This document shows, piece by piece, positions 40,897-54,289 of a stretch of DNA of 64,000 nt. A program made the translations under genes and the position numbers. The DNA lies in NCBI RefSeq assembly GCF_000735355.1, contig NZ_JMPI01000024.1, positions 62,001-126,000 of the forward strand. The letters run 5' to 3'. Each line of letters begins with the position of its first letter. The first letter of the stretch is position 1. The notes under the pieces are model-generated. The model saw only the letters and a list, made by a program, of their open reading frames with translations, was not told the origin of the DNA and did not search any database. Origin of the DNA: Buttiauxella agrestis ATCC 33320 (lineage in GTDB: Bacteria; Pseudomonadota; Gammaproteobacteria; Enterobacterales; Enterobacteriaceae).

Positions 40897-42543
40897 ATGC
40901 CGAATAAAGACTTTCATTATCAAGAACCGTTCCCGTTAAAAAAAGACGAAACCGAATACTACCTGCTCAGCAGCGATTATGTTTCCGTATCAGAGTTTGA
41001 AGGGCAGGAAGTCCTGAAAGTTGACCCTAAAGCCCTCACGTTACTCACCCAACACGCCTTCCACGATGCCTCTTTTATGCTGCGCCCGGCGCATCAGCAG
41101 CAGGTGGCTGATATCCTCAATGATCCCGAAGCCAGCGAAAACGATAAGTATGTCGCGCTCCAGTTCCTGCGTAACTCCGAAATCGCGGCAAAGGGCATTT
41201 TGCCAACCTGCCAGGATACCGGCACAGCCATCATCATGGGTAAAAAAGGCCAACGCGTCTGGACCGGGGGTGGTGATGAGGAAGCGTTGTCTCGTGGCGT
41301 TTACAACACCTTTATTGAAGATAACCTGCGCTACTCGCAAAATGCGGCGCTGGATATGTACAAAGAGGTGAATACAGGCACTAACTTGCCTGCGCAAATC
41401 GACCTCTACAGCGTAGATGGCGCTGAATATAAATTCCTCTGCATCGCCAAAGGTGGCGGTTCAGCGAACAAAACTTATCTCTACCAGGAAACGAAGGCGC
41501 TGCTGAGTCCGGGTCGCCTGAAAGAATACCTGGTGGAGAAAATGCGTAGCCTCGGTACGGCTGCTTGCCCGCCGTATCATGTGGCGTTTGTGATTGGTGG
41601 AACCTCTGCCGAAGCAACGCTAAAAACCGTGAAACTCGCGTCGACTAAATATTACGACGGCCTGCCAACAGAAGGTAACGAGCATGGCCAGGCGTTCCGT
41701 GACGTTCAGTTGGAAGAAGAGTTGCTGAAAGAAGCGCAAAACCTCGGTCTGGGTGCGCAGTTTGGCGGTAAATATTTTGCTCACGATATTCGTGTTGTGC
41801 GCCTGCCACGCCACGGCGCGTCTTGCCCGGTAGGCATGGGCGTATCGTGCTCTGCGGACCGGAACATCAAAGCCAAGATCAACCGCGACGGTATCTGGAT
41901 CGAGAAACTTGAGCACAATCCTGGCAAATTTATTCCGCAGGAATTACGCCAGGCGGGTGAGGGTGAGGCGATCAAAGTCGATCTCAACCGCCCGATGAGT
42001 GAGATCCTCAAACAGTTGTCGCAATACCCGGTTTCAACTCGACTTTCCCTGAGCGGGACAATTATTGTGGCGCGTGACATCGCCCACGCTAAACTCAAAG
42101 AGCGCATCGACAACGGCGAAGGTTTGCCGCAATACATTAAAGATCACCCGGTTTATTACGCAGGCCCGGCTAAAACGCCAGAGGGTTATGCATCGGGTTC
42201 TTTAGGGCCGACCACCGCCGGACGTATGGATTCCTATGTGGATTTACTCCAGTCTAACGGCGGAAGCATGGTGATGCTGGCAAAAGGCAACCGAAGCCAG
42301 CAAGTGACCGACGCCTGTCATAAACACGGCGGGTTCTATCTTGGCAGTATCGGCGGCCCGGCGGCTGTACTGGCGCAACAAAGTATTAAGAGCCTGGATT
42401 GTGTCGAATACGCAGAGTTAGGAATGGAAGCCATCTGGAAAATCGAAGTCGAAGATTTCCCAGCCTTTATTCTGGTCGATGACAAGGGCAACGACTTCTT
42501 CCAGAAAATACACGCCTCCCAATGTACGCGATGCGTGAAGTAA
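40897..42543 (+). CDS. fumA: class I fumarase FumA
   Basis: Oxygen-sensitive [4Fe-4S] fumarate hydratase of the citric acid cycle. 548 residues, the E. coli length. Domain alpha ([25 protein letters not shown]-type region with the first cluster cysteine) and domain beta ([16 protein letters not shown]) are both present; cluster cysteines also lie in [14 protein letters not shown] and [30 protein letters not shown] precedes the ATG. A terminator separates it from fumC. Confidence 0.96.
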   Translation: MPNKDFHYQEPFPLKKDETEYYLLSSDYVSVSEFEGQEVLKVDPKALTLLTQHAFHDASFMLRPAHQQQVADILNDPEASENDKYVALQFLRNSEIAAKGILPTCQDTGTAIIMGKKGQRVWTGGGDEEALSRGVYNTFIEDNLRYSQNAALDMYKEVNTGTNLPAQIDLYSVDGAEYKFLCIAKGGGSANKTYLYQETKALLSPGRLKEYLVEKMRSLGTAACPPYHVAFVIGGTSAEATLKTVKLASTKYYDGLPTEGNEHGQAFRDVQLEEELLKEAQNLGLGAQFGGKYFAHDIRVVRLPRHGASCPVGMGVSCSADRNIKAKINRDGIWIEKLEHNPGKFIPQELRQAGEGEAIKVDLNRPMSEILKQLSQYPVSTRLSLSGTIIVARDIAHAKLKERIDNGEGLPQYIKDHPVYYAGPAKTPEGYASGSLGPTTAGRMDSYVDLLQSNGGSMVMLAKGNRSQQVTDACHKHGGFYLGSIGGPAAVLAQQSIKSLDCVEYAELGMEAIWKIEVEDFPAFILVDDKGNDFFQKIHASQCTRCVK

Positions 42544-42552
42544 GACACTCAA

Positions 42553-42578
42553 GCCGCCCATAAGGGCGGTTTTTTTTA
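42553..42578 (+). terminator. fumA terminator
   Basis: GCCGCCC-ATAA-GGGCGGT followed by eight T, 9 bp after the fumA stop. A second small CCCCAAA / TTTGGGG hairpin follows at 42580-42596. Confidence 0.85.
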
Positions 42579-42619
42579 CCCCAAATTCTTTGGGGATGCT
42601 CAAATCTAAGGAGAATGAA

Positions 42620-44017
42620 ATGGTAGCCGTTCGTAGTGAAAAAGACTCAATGGGCCCAATTGACGTCCCGGCAGATAAACTGTGGGGCGCGCAAACTCAG
42701 CGCTCCCTTGAGCACTTCCGCATTTCCACGGAGAAAATGCCCACCGCGCTGATTCACGCGCTGGCGCTCACCAAACGCGCAGCGGCGAAGGTGAATATGG
42801 ATCTGGGTTTGCTGGTTTCCGGTAGCGGCAAGGCGATTATGGATGCGGCAGACGAAGTGCTGGCCGGTAAACATCCGGATGAATTCCCGCTGGCAATCTG
42901 GCAGACCGGTTCCGGTACCCAGAGCAATATGAACATGAACGAAGTGCTGGCAAACCGGGCGAGTGAAATCCTCGGCGGGGTGCGCGGCATGGAACGTAAA
43001 GTCCACCCGAATGACGACGTGAATAAGAGCCAAAGTTCGAACGACGTCTTTCCAACGGCGATGCACGTTGCGGCGGTGATTGCGGTGCGTGAACAACTGA
43101 TCCCGCAATTAAACGTGCTGAAAGAGACGTTGCAGGGTAAAGCAGAGGCTTTCAAAGACATCGTAAAAATTGGCCGCACCCACTTGCAAGATGCCACGCC
43201 GTTAACTCTCGGGCAGGAGATTTCAGGCTGGGTCGCGATGCTTGAACACAGCCTCAAACATGTTGAAAACAGTTTGCCGCATGTTGCCGAACTCGCCTTG
43301 GGTGGTACGGCGGTGGGGACAGGGCTGAATACGCACCCGGAATACGCTGTACGTGTAGCAAAAGAGCTGGCTGAAATTACTGGCCAGTCGTTTGTGACGG
43401 CCCCCAATAAATTTGAAGCGCTGGCGACGTGCGATGCCCTGGTTCACTCTCACGGTGCATTAAAAGGGCTGGCCGCGTCACTGATGAAAATTGCCAACGA
43501 TGTGCGTTGGCTATCTTCCGGGCCACGCTGCGGGATTGGCGAAATTGCCATTCCTGAGAACGAGCCGGGGAGTTCGATTATGCCAGGTAAGGTCAATCCG
43601 ACGCAGTGCGAAGCCATGACCATGCTGTGCTGCCAGGTGATGGGCAACGATGTGGCGGTCAATATGGGCGGCGCATCGGGCAATTTTGAGCTTAACGTCT
43701 ATCGCCCGATGGTGATTCATAACTTCCTGCAATCGGTGCGTTTATTGGCTGACGGAATGGAAAGTTTCAATGAGCATTGTGCGGTGGGTATCGAGCCGAA
43801 CCGTGACCGCATCACACAATTGCTTAATGAGTCGCTGATGCTGGTGACGGCACTCAATACGCATATTGGTTACGATAGAGCCGCGGAAATTGCCAAGAAA
43901 GCCCACAAAGAAGGGCTGACATTGAAAGCCTCGGCACTCAAACTCGGTTATCTCACCGAGGATGAGTTTGATGCGTGGGTACGCCCTGAAGAAATGGTCG
44001 GCAGTATGAAGCAGTAA
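42620..44017 (+). CDS. fumC: class II fumarase FumC
   Basis: Iron-independent tetrameric fumarate hydratase, used under iron limitation and oxidative stress. 465 residues. The superfamily signature [16 protein letters not shown] is intact, as are [13 protein letters not shown] and [10 protein letters not shown]. The ATG at 42620 has AAGGAG at good spacing; upstream frame starts lack one. fumA and fumC lie in series as in E. coli, separated by a terminator. Confidence 0.97.
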   Translation: MVAVRSEKDSMGPIDVPADKLWGAQTQRSLEHFRISTEKMPTALIHALALTKRAAAKVNMDLGLLVSGSGKAIMDAADEVLAGKHPDEFPLAIWQTGSGTQSNMNMNEVLANRASEILGGVRGMERKVHPNDDVNKSQSSNDVFPTAMHVAAVIAVREQLIPQLNVLKETLQGKAEAFKDIVKIGRTHLQDATPLTLGQEISGWVAMLEHSLKHVENSLPHVAELALGGTAVGTGLNTHPEYAVRVAKELAEITGQSFVTAPNKFEALATCDALVHSHGALKGLAASLMKIANDVRWLSSGPRCGIGEIAIPENEPGSSIMPGKVNPTQCEAMTMLCCQVMGNDVAVNMGGASGNFELNVYRPMVIHNFLQSVRLLADGMESFNEHCAVGIEPNRDRITQLLNESLMLVTALNTHIGYDRAAEIAKKAHKEGLTLKASALKLGYLTEDEFDAWVRPEEMVGSMKQ

Positions 44018-44023
44018 GTTTCA

Positions 44024-44064
44024 CCGCGTCTGCGTTTATGTCTCGCAATACAAGTGCAGACGCG
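44024..44064. terminator. inverted repeat across the fumC and tus 3' ends
   Basis: CCGCGTCTGC / GCAGACGCGG, perfect 10-bp arms separated by 21 bp, spanning the gap after fumC and the last codons of tus. There is no T run, so termination would be weak or Rho-assisted. Confidence 0.45.
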
Positions 44065-44965
44065 GGATCACCAACTGTAGCGGCTGTGCATCCGGCTTAT
44101 AACGATGGCGAATATTATCCGCATCGTAATTCAGCAATTCCCCCGTCTCTGGCGGCATTTCGCCATTATCCCGGTTACACAACACGATTAAAGGCGATGG
44201 GCATGCGTGCTGCACCTGCTTTTTGCGCTCCTGATACCAGGCGCGTGCGACGGGCTGTACTTTCACCGGGCGCTTAATCTTCAGGCGCACGTTATCCGAA
44301 AGACGGGTGATTGAATTTAACTCGCGGGTGATTTGCTCTGCCCATTGTTCGCGGGTGTAGGGCGGCACCGAACGATTCGCCTTCAGGCTCTTTTCCAGAA
44401 TGTCGATAACTTCTCGGCGGGTGTAATTCTTGATGATTTGTTTATTCGCCCAGCCAAAATTCAGCGTGTCAGGGTTGTCGAGTAACGTAATCGTGCGATA
44501 AGCGTTGAGCGTAATCAGCCCTGGAAGCTGGCGGTGAACCCATTCAAAGCGTTGCACGCTGGGCAATCCCGACTCCACGCTGATAATGTTTTCCAGCTCT
44601 TGTTTTAATTGATTAATCCGCCCAACCAGCCTCTGAGTCTCGCTGCGTTCTGTTTCGTCTACCTGATAACAAAGAGCTCCCGGCAGGCGAGTCGCTGCTT
44701 TGCTGCTGGTTTTTTCCGACTGTTGCTGAATAAATAAACGAGTGAAATGGGTGAGGGTCGCCTGATGCGCCGCTTTACCGAGCAGTTGCGTTACCTCGAT
44801 TTTAGTCACCGAATCGTGCTCTTTACCTTTATCAACAGCGGGTAACTGAAAGACGCGGCCAACCAATAAACGATAACTATCAAGCTGTTCCTGCAACTGG
44901 TGCAGGTCGTGTTCAAGCTCGCGAAAAGTACCGTTCAATCGATCAATCAAATCATACTTTGCCAT
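44036..44965 (-). CDS. tus: replication terminus protein Tus
   Basis: Monomeric protein that binds Ter sites and blocks the DnaB helicase from one side. 309 residues, same length as E. coli. Conserved [51 protein letters not shown] and the DNA-contact tail [15 protein letters not shown] are present. The ATG at 44965 ([11 protein letters not shown]) has GGAGG at 5 bp; the in-frame ATG at 44977 lies in the Ter site. Downstream of rstB, as in E. coli. Confidence 0.96.
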   Translation of the reverse strand: MAKYDLIDRLNGTFRELEHDLHQLQEQLDSYRLLVGRVFQLPAVDKGKEHDSVTKIEVTQLLGKAAHQATLTHFTRLFIQQQSEKTSSKAATRLPGALCYQVDETERSETQRLVGRINQLKQELENIISVESGLPSVQRFEWVHRQLPGLITLNAYRTITLLDNPDTLNFGWANKQIIKNYTRREVIDILEKSLKANRSVPPYTREQWAEQITRELNSITRLSDNVRLKIKRPVKVQPVARAWYQERKKQVQHACPSPLIVLCNRDNGEMPPETGELLNYDADNIRHRYKPDAQPLQLVIPRLHLYCET

Positions 44966-44973
44966 TTCACCCT

Positions 44974-44996
44974 CCATTAGTTACAACATACTAAAG
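44974..44996 (-). promoter_or_regulatory. Ter replication-arrest site upstream of tus
   Basis: The core GTATGTTGTAACTAA on the minus strand matches E. coli TerB, including the G at position 6 whose partner C6 locks into Tus. In E. coli TerB lies at the tus promoter and Tus represses itself there; here the site ends just before the ribosome-binding site. By the C6 rule it should stop forks arriving from the high-coordinate side and let forks from the left pass. Confidence 0.92.
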
Positions 44997-45065
44997 ATTT
45001 ATAACACAGGGAGACGAACCTAACCACTTGCGCCGTTTTTGGTCAGGCAGGTGAGAATGTGTTTT

Positions 45066-46382
45066 CTAGCGGCGAGGTGTGATGGATGCCAGTGGCAAAG
45101 GGGATTCAGTTTTTATCGGCCAGCTAAAGCGGAAGCGAGCGCCCCCCAGCGAACCGCTATCGACGACCACGGAGCCTTCCATCGCTGTCGCAACAGAATG
45201 AACAATCGCCAGGCCCAGCCCACAACCACCCGTGGCACGGTCACGACTTGGGTCCAGACGCACAAACGGCTCAAATACCCGTTCCCGTTCCTCAGCTGGA
45301 ATGCCGGGGCCGTCATCTTCCACCTGCAAAATCGCGGTATCAGCATCCAGCCACAGGCTCACGCGAAGCCGTTTTTTGCTATAGCGCAGGGCGTTATTGA
45401 TCAGGTTATCGGTGACGCGTTCCATCAGGCGCAGATCAATCAGGCCAAAATTGCCAGAGGCGGGCGTATCAAGCTGAATATCGAGATGCGGATGAATAAT
45501 TCTGACATCGGCGATGTGTTCATCAAGCCAACGCGGAACATTCACGTGCGCCAGTTGCAGCTCGGTTTGCGGACGATCCAGTCGGGCGTAGGTGAGTAAC
45601 TCTTCAATTAATGCTTCCAGTTGACCAATGTCGCGATTGAGCGCCAGCAGTTCGGTTTCGGTCAGGTTGTCACTCATCTCAAGGCGGTAACGTAAACGCA
45701 CCAGAGGTGTACGAAGCTCGTGGGCAATGCCGTCAATCAGCAGCTTCTTACTGGCGATTTGCGCGTTGATGCTGTCAGCCATCTGGTTAAACGCAACGCC
45801 TAAACGTTCAAAACTTGAAGCACTGTCGAAATGGATGCGTTCATCAAGATGGCCTGTACCTAATCTTTGCGCGGCGGTTTCCAGTTTAAGCATGTCCTTC
45901 CAGTGCGGACGCATCCAGATAAACACCGGGAAGGCCAGAGAGAACGCAATAAACGCCATCAGCGCAACATCCAGCAACCGCATTTGATGCAGGAAAAACA
46001 GATACGGTATCGGCCCGACCGCCAGAACATAATGGCTGCGGGGAATGCGCTGAATAAAAGTGTATTCATCGTCGAGGGCGACGATTTCCCCGGCACGCAG
46101 ATGATGCATGGTCATTTCATCGAGTTTGAATTTATCAATCGGCTCAATATTAAGCTTAAAGGACAAATTCAGATCGAGATCTTTAATCGTGCGGTTCCAG
46201 TCCCGTGGCGGGATCTCGCGTAATTCGCTGCGCATCAAATACAGCGAGCTTTTCATTAAATCATCGAGTGACTGGCGACCCGCGCGTTCGGCGGTAAATT
46301 TATAGACCAGGCCAACCAGCATGGTCATTACCAGGAAGCAGACGAACAGCAGAAGATAAAACTGAATAAACAGCTTTTTCAT
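45066..46382 (-). CDS. rstB: sensor histidine kinase RstB
   Basis: Inner-membrane sensor of the RstBA two-component system. 438 residues: two membrane helices around a periplasmic domain (about 28-130), a HAMP region, DHp box with phospho-His221 in IDGIAHELRTPLVR, and an ATPase domain with N-box NLINNALRYS and G-boxes VEDDGPGIP and GCGLGLAIV. The ATG overlaps the rstA stop (ATGA). Confidence 0.95.
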   Translation of the reverse strand: MKKLFIQFYLLLFVCFLVMTMLVGLVYKFTAERAGRQSLDDLMKSSLYLMRSELREIPPRDWNRTIKDLDLNLSFKLNIEPIDKFKLDEMTMHHLRAGEIVALDDEYTFIQRIPRSHYVLAVGPIPYLFFLHQMRLLDVALMAFIAFSLAFPVFIWMRPHWKDMLKLETAAQRLGTGHLDERIHFDSASSFERLGVAFNQMADSINAQIASKKLLIDGIAHELRTPLVRLRYRLEMSDNLTETELLALNRDIGQLEALIEELLTYARLDRPQTELQLAHVNVPRWLDEHIADVRIIHPHLDIQLDTPASGNFGLIDLRLMERVTDNLINNALRYSKKRLRVSLWLDADTAILQVEDDGPGIPAEERERVFEPFVRLDPSRDRATGGCGLGLAIVHSVATAMEGSVVVDSGSLGGARFRFSWPIKTESPLPLASITPRR

Positions 46383-47110
46383 CAGGCTTCACTTTCCCAG
46401 GCGTGGGGTGCGAAAAGATAACCTTTGTTACGCACAGTTTTGATACGGAAGGGTTCGGTGGCGCTGTCGTAGAGTTTTTTTCTCAGGCGCGAAATGGCGA
46501 CATCGACGCTGCGATCCAGACCATCATATGTCACGCCACGCAGGTTTTTAAGTAACGCGTCGCGGTCCATAATTTGCCCCGCATGAGTGGCTAATTCCCA
46601 CAACAAGTCAAAATCCGCAGTGGAAAGGGTAATGTTTTCAGCACCGAGCGTGACCTGACGATTCACCGGGTCAATACATAGCGTCCCAAAACGCATGGCT
46701 TTGTGGGGTTTGAGTGCGCCAGGATTGCTTTCAACGGTATGTTGCGCTGAAACGCGCTGGCGCAAATGCAGACGTAAGCGCGCCAGCAAAACAGCAGGCG
46801 GAGTGGTTTTAAGAATATAATCGTTAGCCCCCATCTCCAGCGATAAAATATGGTTCATATCGCTGTCCAAAGAGGTGAGAAGAACAATCGGGCCATCCCA
46901 TTGCGGACGCAGATCGCGGCACAACGTCATGCCATCTTTGCCGGGTAACATGACATCCAGCAACACAAGGTCAGGGCGTTGTTGTTGAATCGTCTCTTCG
47001 GCGCGGTCGCCACGGCTTTCAACAATCACATCAATGTCATGTTTGCCGAGATAAGCGGCAATCAACGCTCCTACTTCTGGATCGTCTTCTACGTATACGA
47101 TTTTATTCAT
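46382..47110 (-). CDS. rstA: response regulator RstA
   Basis: OmpR/PhoB-type regulator controlling asr, and in E. coli also csgD and narG. 242 residues: receiver domain with phospho-acceptor Asp52 in LVLLDVMLPGKDG and a C-terminal winged helix (LRGVTYDGLDRSVDVAISRLRKKL). The start at 47110 (MNKIVYVEDD) is the conserved one; the open frame to 47173 adds non-conserved residues. A PhoP box lies 56 bp upstream. Confidence 0.95.
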   Translation of the reverse strand: MNKIVYVEDDPEVGALIAAYLGKHDIDVIVESRGDRAEETIQQQRPDLVLLDVMLPGKDGMTLCRDLRPQWDGPIVLLTSLDSDMNHILSLEMGANDYILKTTPPAVLLARLRLHLRQRVSAQHTVESNPGALKPHKAMRFGTLCIDPVNRQVTLGAENITLSTADFDLLWELATHAGQIMDRDALLKNLRGVTYDGLDRSVDVAISRLRKKLYDSATEPFRIKTVRNKGYLFAPHAWESEA

Positions 47111-47165
47111 AGCCCGGCACTTCAGATCAAAAGGGAAACATACACTGCTAAATGTTTTTACACCA

Positions 47166-47182
47166 TAAATCATGGGTAAACA
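47166..47182 (-). promoter_or_regulatory. PhoP box of rstA
   Basis: TGTTTA-CCCAT-GATTTA on the minus strand, close to the direct repeat (T/G)GTTTA-N5-(T/G)GTTTA. A -10-like CATTTA begins 11 bp downstream, the standard PhoP promoter geometry. rstAB is PhoP-activated in E. coli. Confidence 0.65.
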
Positions 47183-47185
47183 GAT

Positions 47186-47911
47186 TTAACGCAGTGGGCG
47201 GCCGCCGTCTACAGCATGGGTTCGGCCCGTCACATACTCGCTATTCAACAGGTATTCTACCAGCCCAATGATTTCCTGCTCGCCCGGCGCGATTTTCATC
47301 AGCGACTTATTCAACGCTGCCTTGCGGTATTCGGCATCGTCATGTTCGTTAAACATGATCATCGCAGGCGCGATGGCATTCACTTTTACTTCGGGCGCCA
47401 GCTTTCGGGCAAAAGAGCGCGTCATATTATCCAGCGCGGCTTTACTGGCCGCATAAGCAATATGCTTATCACTTCCACGTTCCACGACATAATCGGTGAA
47501 ATGAATAATGTCCGAACCCGCCTGGCCATGGCCGCGCAATAACGGCTCAAGATATTGATTCAACAAATAAGGCGCGTTGACGTGAATTTGCAGCATGGCG
47601 GCCAGGGTTTCCGCAGGGGAAAAGTCTGGTGATTCCGCAAGCCAGGCGCTGGCATTATGTACAATGGCGCGCAGCCCGTCGCAATGTTGCTTTACATCAG
47701 CGGCAAATTGTTTGATGCCGTCATTGGTAGAAAAGTCACCGAACAAACAAATTGCGCCAGCCTTTTCCAGTTCAGCGACCGCCGGATAACGTGTGCGGTA
47801 GCTGATAATCACAGGCTGTTGCTGGGCTAAAAAGTGTCGTGCTAACGCGAGGCCAATCCGTTTACCGGCACCGGTAATCAGAATGGGACGAGCTGATGTT
47901 TTAATCTCCAT
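47186..47911 (-). CDS. folM: dihydromonapterin reductase FolM
   Basis: Short-chain dehydrogenase that reduces dihydromonapterin (and dihydrofolate slowly) with NADPH, making tetrahydromonapterin. 241 residues: Rossmann motif TGAGKRIGLALA, catalytic Tyr-x3-Lys in YAASKAALDNMTRSF, and FNEHDDAEYR specific to FolM. 19 bp downstream of ydgI. The PhoP box of rstA begins just inside its 3' end. Confidence 0.95.
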   Translation of the reverse strand: MEIKTSARPILITGAGKRIGLALARHFLAQQQPVIISYRTRYPAVAELEKAGAICLFGDFSTNDGIKQFAADVKQHCDGLRAIVHNASAWLAESPDFSPAETLAAMLQIHVNAPYLLNQYLEPLLRGHGQAGSDIIHFTDYVVERGSDKHIAYAASKAALDNMTRSFARKLAPEVKVNAIAPAMIMFNEHDDAEYRKAALNKSLMKIAPGEQEIIGLVEYLLNSEYVTGRTHAVDGGRPLR

Positions 47912-47930
47912 CGACGACTCCTTAATGTAC

Positions 47931-49313
47931 TTATTTCACCAACATCCACGTTGCAGGGAACGCTGCCACCAGCATCAGGAAAATGACTGATTTTTCCTTT
48001 AAATTCAGTTTGATGTCATGCTTATGCGTGCTGCGTGTATACATAAAGACTAACAAGCCCGGCGCATACAGTACCACTGAAAGAAGTAAATGCATTGGGC
48101 CTGACGCATAAAGCAGCCATAAGCCATAAATACATGCACCTAATCCAATCGCTTTATGCAATGGGCGGGTCGAAACTTTCAGCAAAAATGCGCCGACCAG
48201 GAAATAGGGCACCAGTATCATTTCTGAGGCAATCGTCAGCAGTGTGTTGTAATCCGAACCCGTCAGCCAAATCAGCACCAGGCAAATCTGGATACTAATA
48301 TTGGTGAGCCAAAGAGAAGCCGAAGGCGCATTGTTTTCATTCTGACGCGCAAAAATTTTCGGGAAGGCTTTATGCGTGGCGGCAAGAAAGGGCACTTCGG
48401 CGGCCATAATCGTCCAACTCAGATAGGCTCCACATACTGAGACAATCAGCCCAGCGGCGATAATTATCTCACCCCACGGCCCCATCATTTCGACCATCAA
48501 ACCGGCCATGGAAGGATTGCGCATTCCGGCAAGTTCAGGGCGGGCAAGCACGCCCAACGAAAGCAATGTCACCAGCAGGTAAACCCCTAACGCGGCAATG
48601 ACCGCCAGAAGGGTGGCGCGACCGACATCATTTTTATTCCGGGCGCGAGCTGAAACGACCACGGCACCTTCCACACCGATGAAGACCCAAAGGGTAATCA
48701 GCATGGTGTTTTTGACCTGCTCCCAAACCGGAACACCCAGCGCGATGCCGCTGAAATCGAGGCTAAAAGTCGAAAGTTTGAAAGCCATGGCGGCCAGAAC
48801 GACAAACAAACCTAACGGCAGCAGCTTAGCGAGAGTGGCGACCAGGTTAATGCTGGCTGCGGTTTGCACGCCGCGAAGCACCAAAAAGTGCACCATCCAT
48901 AGCAATACCGATGCACCCACAATCGACTGCCAGGTATTTCCGTCGCCAAACAGGCGCAGCTCAGGCGTATCGGTGAAGAAACTGAGTGCAGAGAAAACAA
49001 TCACCAGGTATGAAACGTTAGCGATAACGGCACAAAGCCAGTAGCCCCATGCCGAGAAGAAACCGATAAGCTCACCAAAACCTTCGCGTGCATAAGTAAA
49101 AATGCCGCCGTCAAGGTCGGGGCGCAGGCGGGTTAACACCAGCATTGCCAGTGCCAACAACAGAATGCCCGCACCGGTAATCGCCCAGCCAATCAACAAT
49201 GCTGCGGGACTCGCCACGCTCGCCATATTTTGCGGCAGGCTAAATACACCCGCGCCGAGCATGGAACTCAATACCAATGCCGTTAACGCAGCGAGGCCAA
49301 GCTTCTTTTCCAT
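47931..49313 (-). CDS. ydgI: basic amino acid antiporter family protein YdgI
   Basis: Inner-membrane transporter of the APC superfamily, ArcD-like; assigned to arginine/ornithine exchange by homology only. 460 residues, 12-13 helices. The N-terminal motif SSMLGAGVFSLPQNMA and the GGIFTYAREGFGE and FIGVEGAVVVSARARNKNDVG segments are nearly those of E. coli YdgI. The TTTTACGGGACTGCT leader gives a weak ribosome-binding site. Confidence 0.93.
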   Translation of the reverse strand: MEKKLGLAALTALVLSSMLGAGVFSLPQNMASVASPAALLIGWAITGAGILLLALAMLVLTRLRPDLDGGIFTYAREGFGELIGFFSAWGYWLCAVIANVSYLVIVFSALSFFTDTPELRLFGDGNTWQSIVGASVLLWMVHFLVLRGVQTAASINLVATLAKLLPLGLFVVLAAMAFKLSTFSLDFSGIALGVPVWEQVKNTMLITLWVFIGVEGAVVVSARARNKNDVGRATLLAVIAALGVYLLVTLLSLGVLARPELAGMRNPSMAGLMVEMMGPWGEIIIAAGLIVSVCGAYLSWTIMAAEVPFLAATHKAFPKIFARQNENNAPSASLWLTNISIQICLVLIWLTGSDYNTLLTIASEMILVPYFLVGAFLLKVSTRPLHKAIGLGACIYGLWLLYASGPMHLLLSVVLYAPGLLVFMYTRSTHKHDIKLNLKEKSVIFLMLVAAFPATWMLVK

Positions 49314-49458
49314 AGCAGTCCCGTAAAATTCAAATTAAAAACCCAGAATAATTATTATGCTTTTGTGCATAAAAATGGTGGGTAACACTAAGGCGCGGGA
49401 TTTTACGGAGTGTAAGAGCTGCTTGCAATGACATGAGCCATAAAATGCTCGGCGGAAT

Positions 49459-49487
49459 AAAAAAAGGGCGGCAAAGCCACCCTTTTT
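49459..49487 (-). terminator. ydgH terminator
   Basis: AAAAAGGGTGGC / GCCGCCCTTTTT read on the minus strand with a long T run, 17 bp after the ydgH stop. Confidence 0.85.
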
Positions 49488-49503
49488 AGGATTATATGAA
49501 AAC

Positions 49504-50448
49504 TTATTTGTACAAATCAGCGCTGACAGTCAGGTTGCCGCCACGCTCTTCCCATTGACGGGTGATGTGGTAGAACTTAGCACCTTTCTTAGCGGCACGT
49601 TTCGCCACCTGGTAAGACACTTCAGTGCTGCTACCGTAATGGCCAGTGAACTTCACACTATCGAATGGAACCATTTGCGCCGCGGTGATTTTATTCACTT
49701 CTTCGATTTTGGTGCCATCAGGAAGCGTTACGGTGTAACGTCCGCCTTTAGTGGTTTGTGTTTCAAAGAAACGACCTACGTCCGAAGTTGGGGTACTGGT
49801 TGTTGCAACGCCTGGGATTTCAACTGCGGCTGCCGCAGCGCCACCGGCTGCCAGCGCGGCTTTACCTGCCTCTGAGTTCGCAGGGATCGCATCAGGGCTT
49901 TGCAAAACACGTTTCTTAGCGTCTTTTTTATAGATGAAAGCCGTAATGCGCTGGTTGCCGCCTGAGTTTGCGTCAATCTGGCGCACGATGTAGAACGAAT
50001 CTGCACCTTTCTCTTTAGCTGCGCGAGTGATTGCTGCGTTAACATCGGGCTGACTGCGATAAAAACCCTGGACTGTCACGGTATCGAACGGCTCAAGAGC
50101 ATAAGCTTGATCTTTCGGTAGCTCAGTCACGCCGTTGATCACGCGATTGGTGTTTTCTTCAGCCTTAGGTGCATCAGCGTGATAGACATCTGCAACCACA
50201 CGCCAGTTACCGCTGCTGCCAGTATCGTTGGTGTCCTGAACATAGAAAGAAGCTGCGCCAATTTTATCTGCACGTTTGGACACGGCATTTACCGCTTCGC
50301 CAATCGAGTTAAAACGGCCAGTGATGGTAATGCGATCAAATGGTTTAAGAGCAGCAGCTTGATCAGGAGTCAGTTCCGTTGCTGCCTGAGCGGACAGCGT
50401 AGTCATGGAAATCAGTGCTGACGCCAGAAGGGTGTTCTTGAGCTTCAT
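49504..50448 (-). CDS. ydgH: periplasmic three-domain DUF1471 protein YdgH
   Basis: Exported protein of unclear function from the YhcN/BhsA (DUF1471) family. 314 residues as in E. coli: signal peptide ending MTTLSAQA, then three DUF1471 repeats, each beginning with a P.D.I/V.T.. strand (FDRITITGRF, FDTVTVQGFYRS, FDSVKFTGHYG) and ending A.FY...Q. An Ala-rich linker separates repeats 2 and 3. Start 50448 has AAGGA upstream. Confidence 0.94.
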   Translation of the reverse strand: MKLKNTLLASALISMTTLSAQAATELTPDQAAALKPFDRITITGRFNSIGEAVNAVSKRADKIGAASFYVQDTNDTGSSGNWRVVADVYHADAPKAEENTNRVINGVTELPKDQAYALEPFDTVTVQGFYRSQPDVNAAITRAAKEKGADSFYIVRQIDANSGGNQRITAFIYKKDAKKRVLQSPDAIPANSEAGKAALAAGGAAAAAVEIPGVATTSTPTSDVGRFFETQTTKGGRYTVTLPDGTKIEEVNKITAAQMVPFDSVKFTGHYGSSTEVSYQVAKRAAKKGAKFYHITRQWEERGGNLTVSADLYK

Positions 50449-52497
<2,049 letters not shown>

Positions 52498-52504
52498 GGG
52501 GTAA

Positions 52505-53896
<1,392 letters not shown>

Positions 53897-53927
53897 TTGT
53901 TCGCTAAGATTGCGAGCCGTATTCCAA

Positions 53928-53952
53928 AACCGCTTCTCGGGGCGGTTTTTTT
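53928..53952 (+). terminator. pntAB terminator
   Basis: AACCGC / GCGGTT stem followed by seven T, 32 bp after the pntB stop. Confidence 0.85.
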
Positions 53953-54101
53953 ACGTCTGAACATCAATGACGTGAATGCAATATTACATTTAACCAACTG
54001 AATCTATAGAGAAATAATGTATGCGGGAGACAGGGCGAAGAGTAAAGTATAGCCGGGTGCTGAAGCTGTAGGCTTCGATCCCAATGGTGAAAAGCAGACA
54101 G

Positions 54102-54151
54102 AAAAAAGCCCCGAGTTAGTTAAACCAACCCGAGGCCCTCTCATGCTAGAC
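54102..54151 (-). ncRNA. sok: Sok antisense RNA (type I antitoxin)
   Basis: Minus-strand RNA of about 50 nt complementary to the mok translation start region. Promoter: -35 TTGCAA (54181-54186), 17-bp spacer, -10 TACTAT (54158-54163), giving a start near 54151. Intrinsic terminator: CCTCGGG / CTCGGGG hairpin followed by six T, ending near 54102. It covers the beginning of mok (ATG 54143), so pairing would block mok and thereby hok translation, as in known hok/sok loci. The 5' and 3' ends are inferred from the promoter and terminator. Confidence 0.8.
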
Positions 54152-54289
54152 ACCATGATAGTAGCCTCTTCATTTTGTGTTTGCAACGCAGGAGGCGAAG
54201 ATGTCGTCAAAGAACAGGTTGTTCAGCGTAATAGTTATCTGTTTGACAATTCTCATGATTATTTTTCTGTTGAGGGATTCACTGTGTGA
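54143..54289 (+). CDS. mok: Mok leader/overlapping frame of hok
   Basis: 48 codons (MLDTMIVASSFCVCNAGGED...) starting at the ATG after GAGGCCCTCTC and overlapping hok in another frame, ending at TGA inside hok. In hok/sok systems translation of mok opens the mRNA for hok, and Sok acts through mok. The peptide itself need not have a function. Its start is inside the Sok target. Confidence 0.7.
   Translation: MLDTMIVASSFCVCNAGGEDVVKEQVVQRNSYLFDNSHDYFSVEGFTV

Noticed and set aside
54016-54030. A dif-like recombination site (ATAATGTAT) near the hok locus
   Set aside because: Only the short ATAATGTAT core agrees; the XerC and XerD arms of dif are not present.
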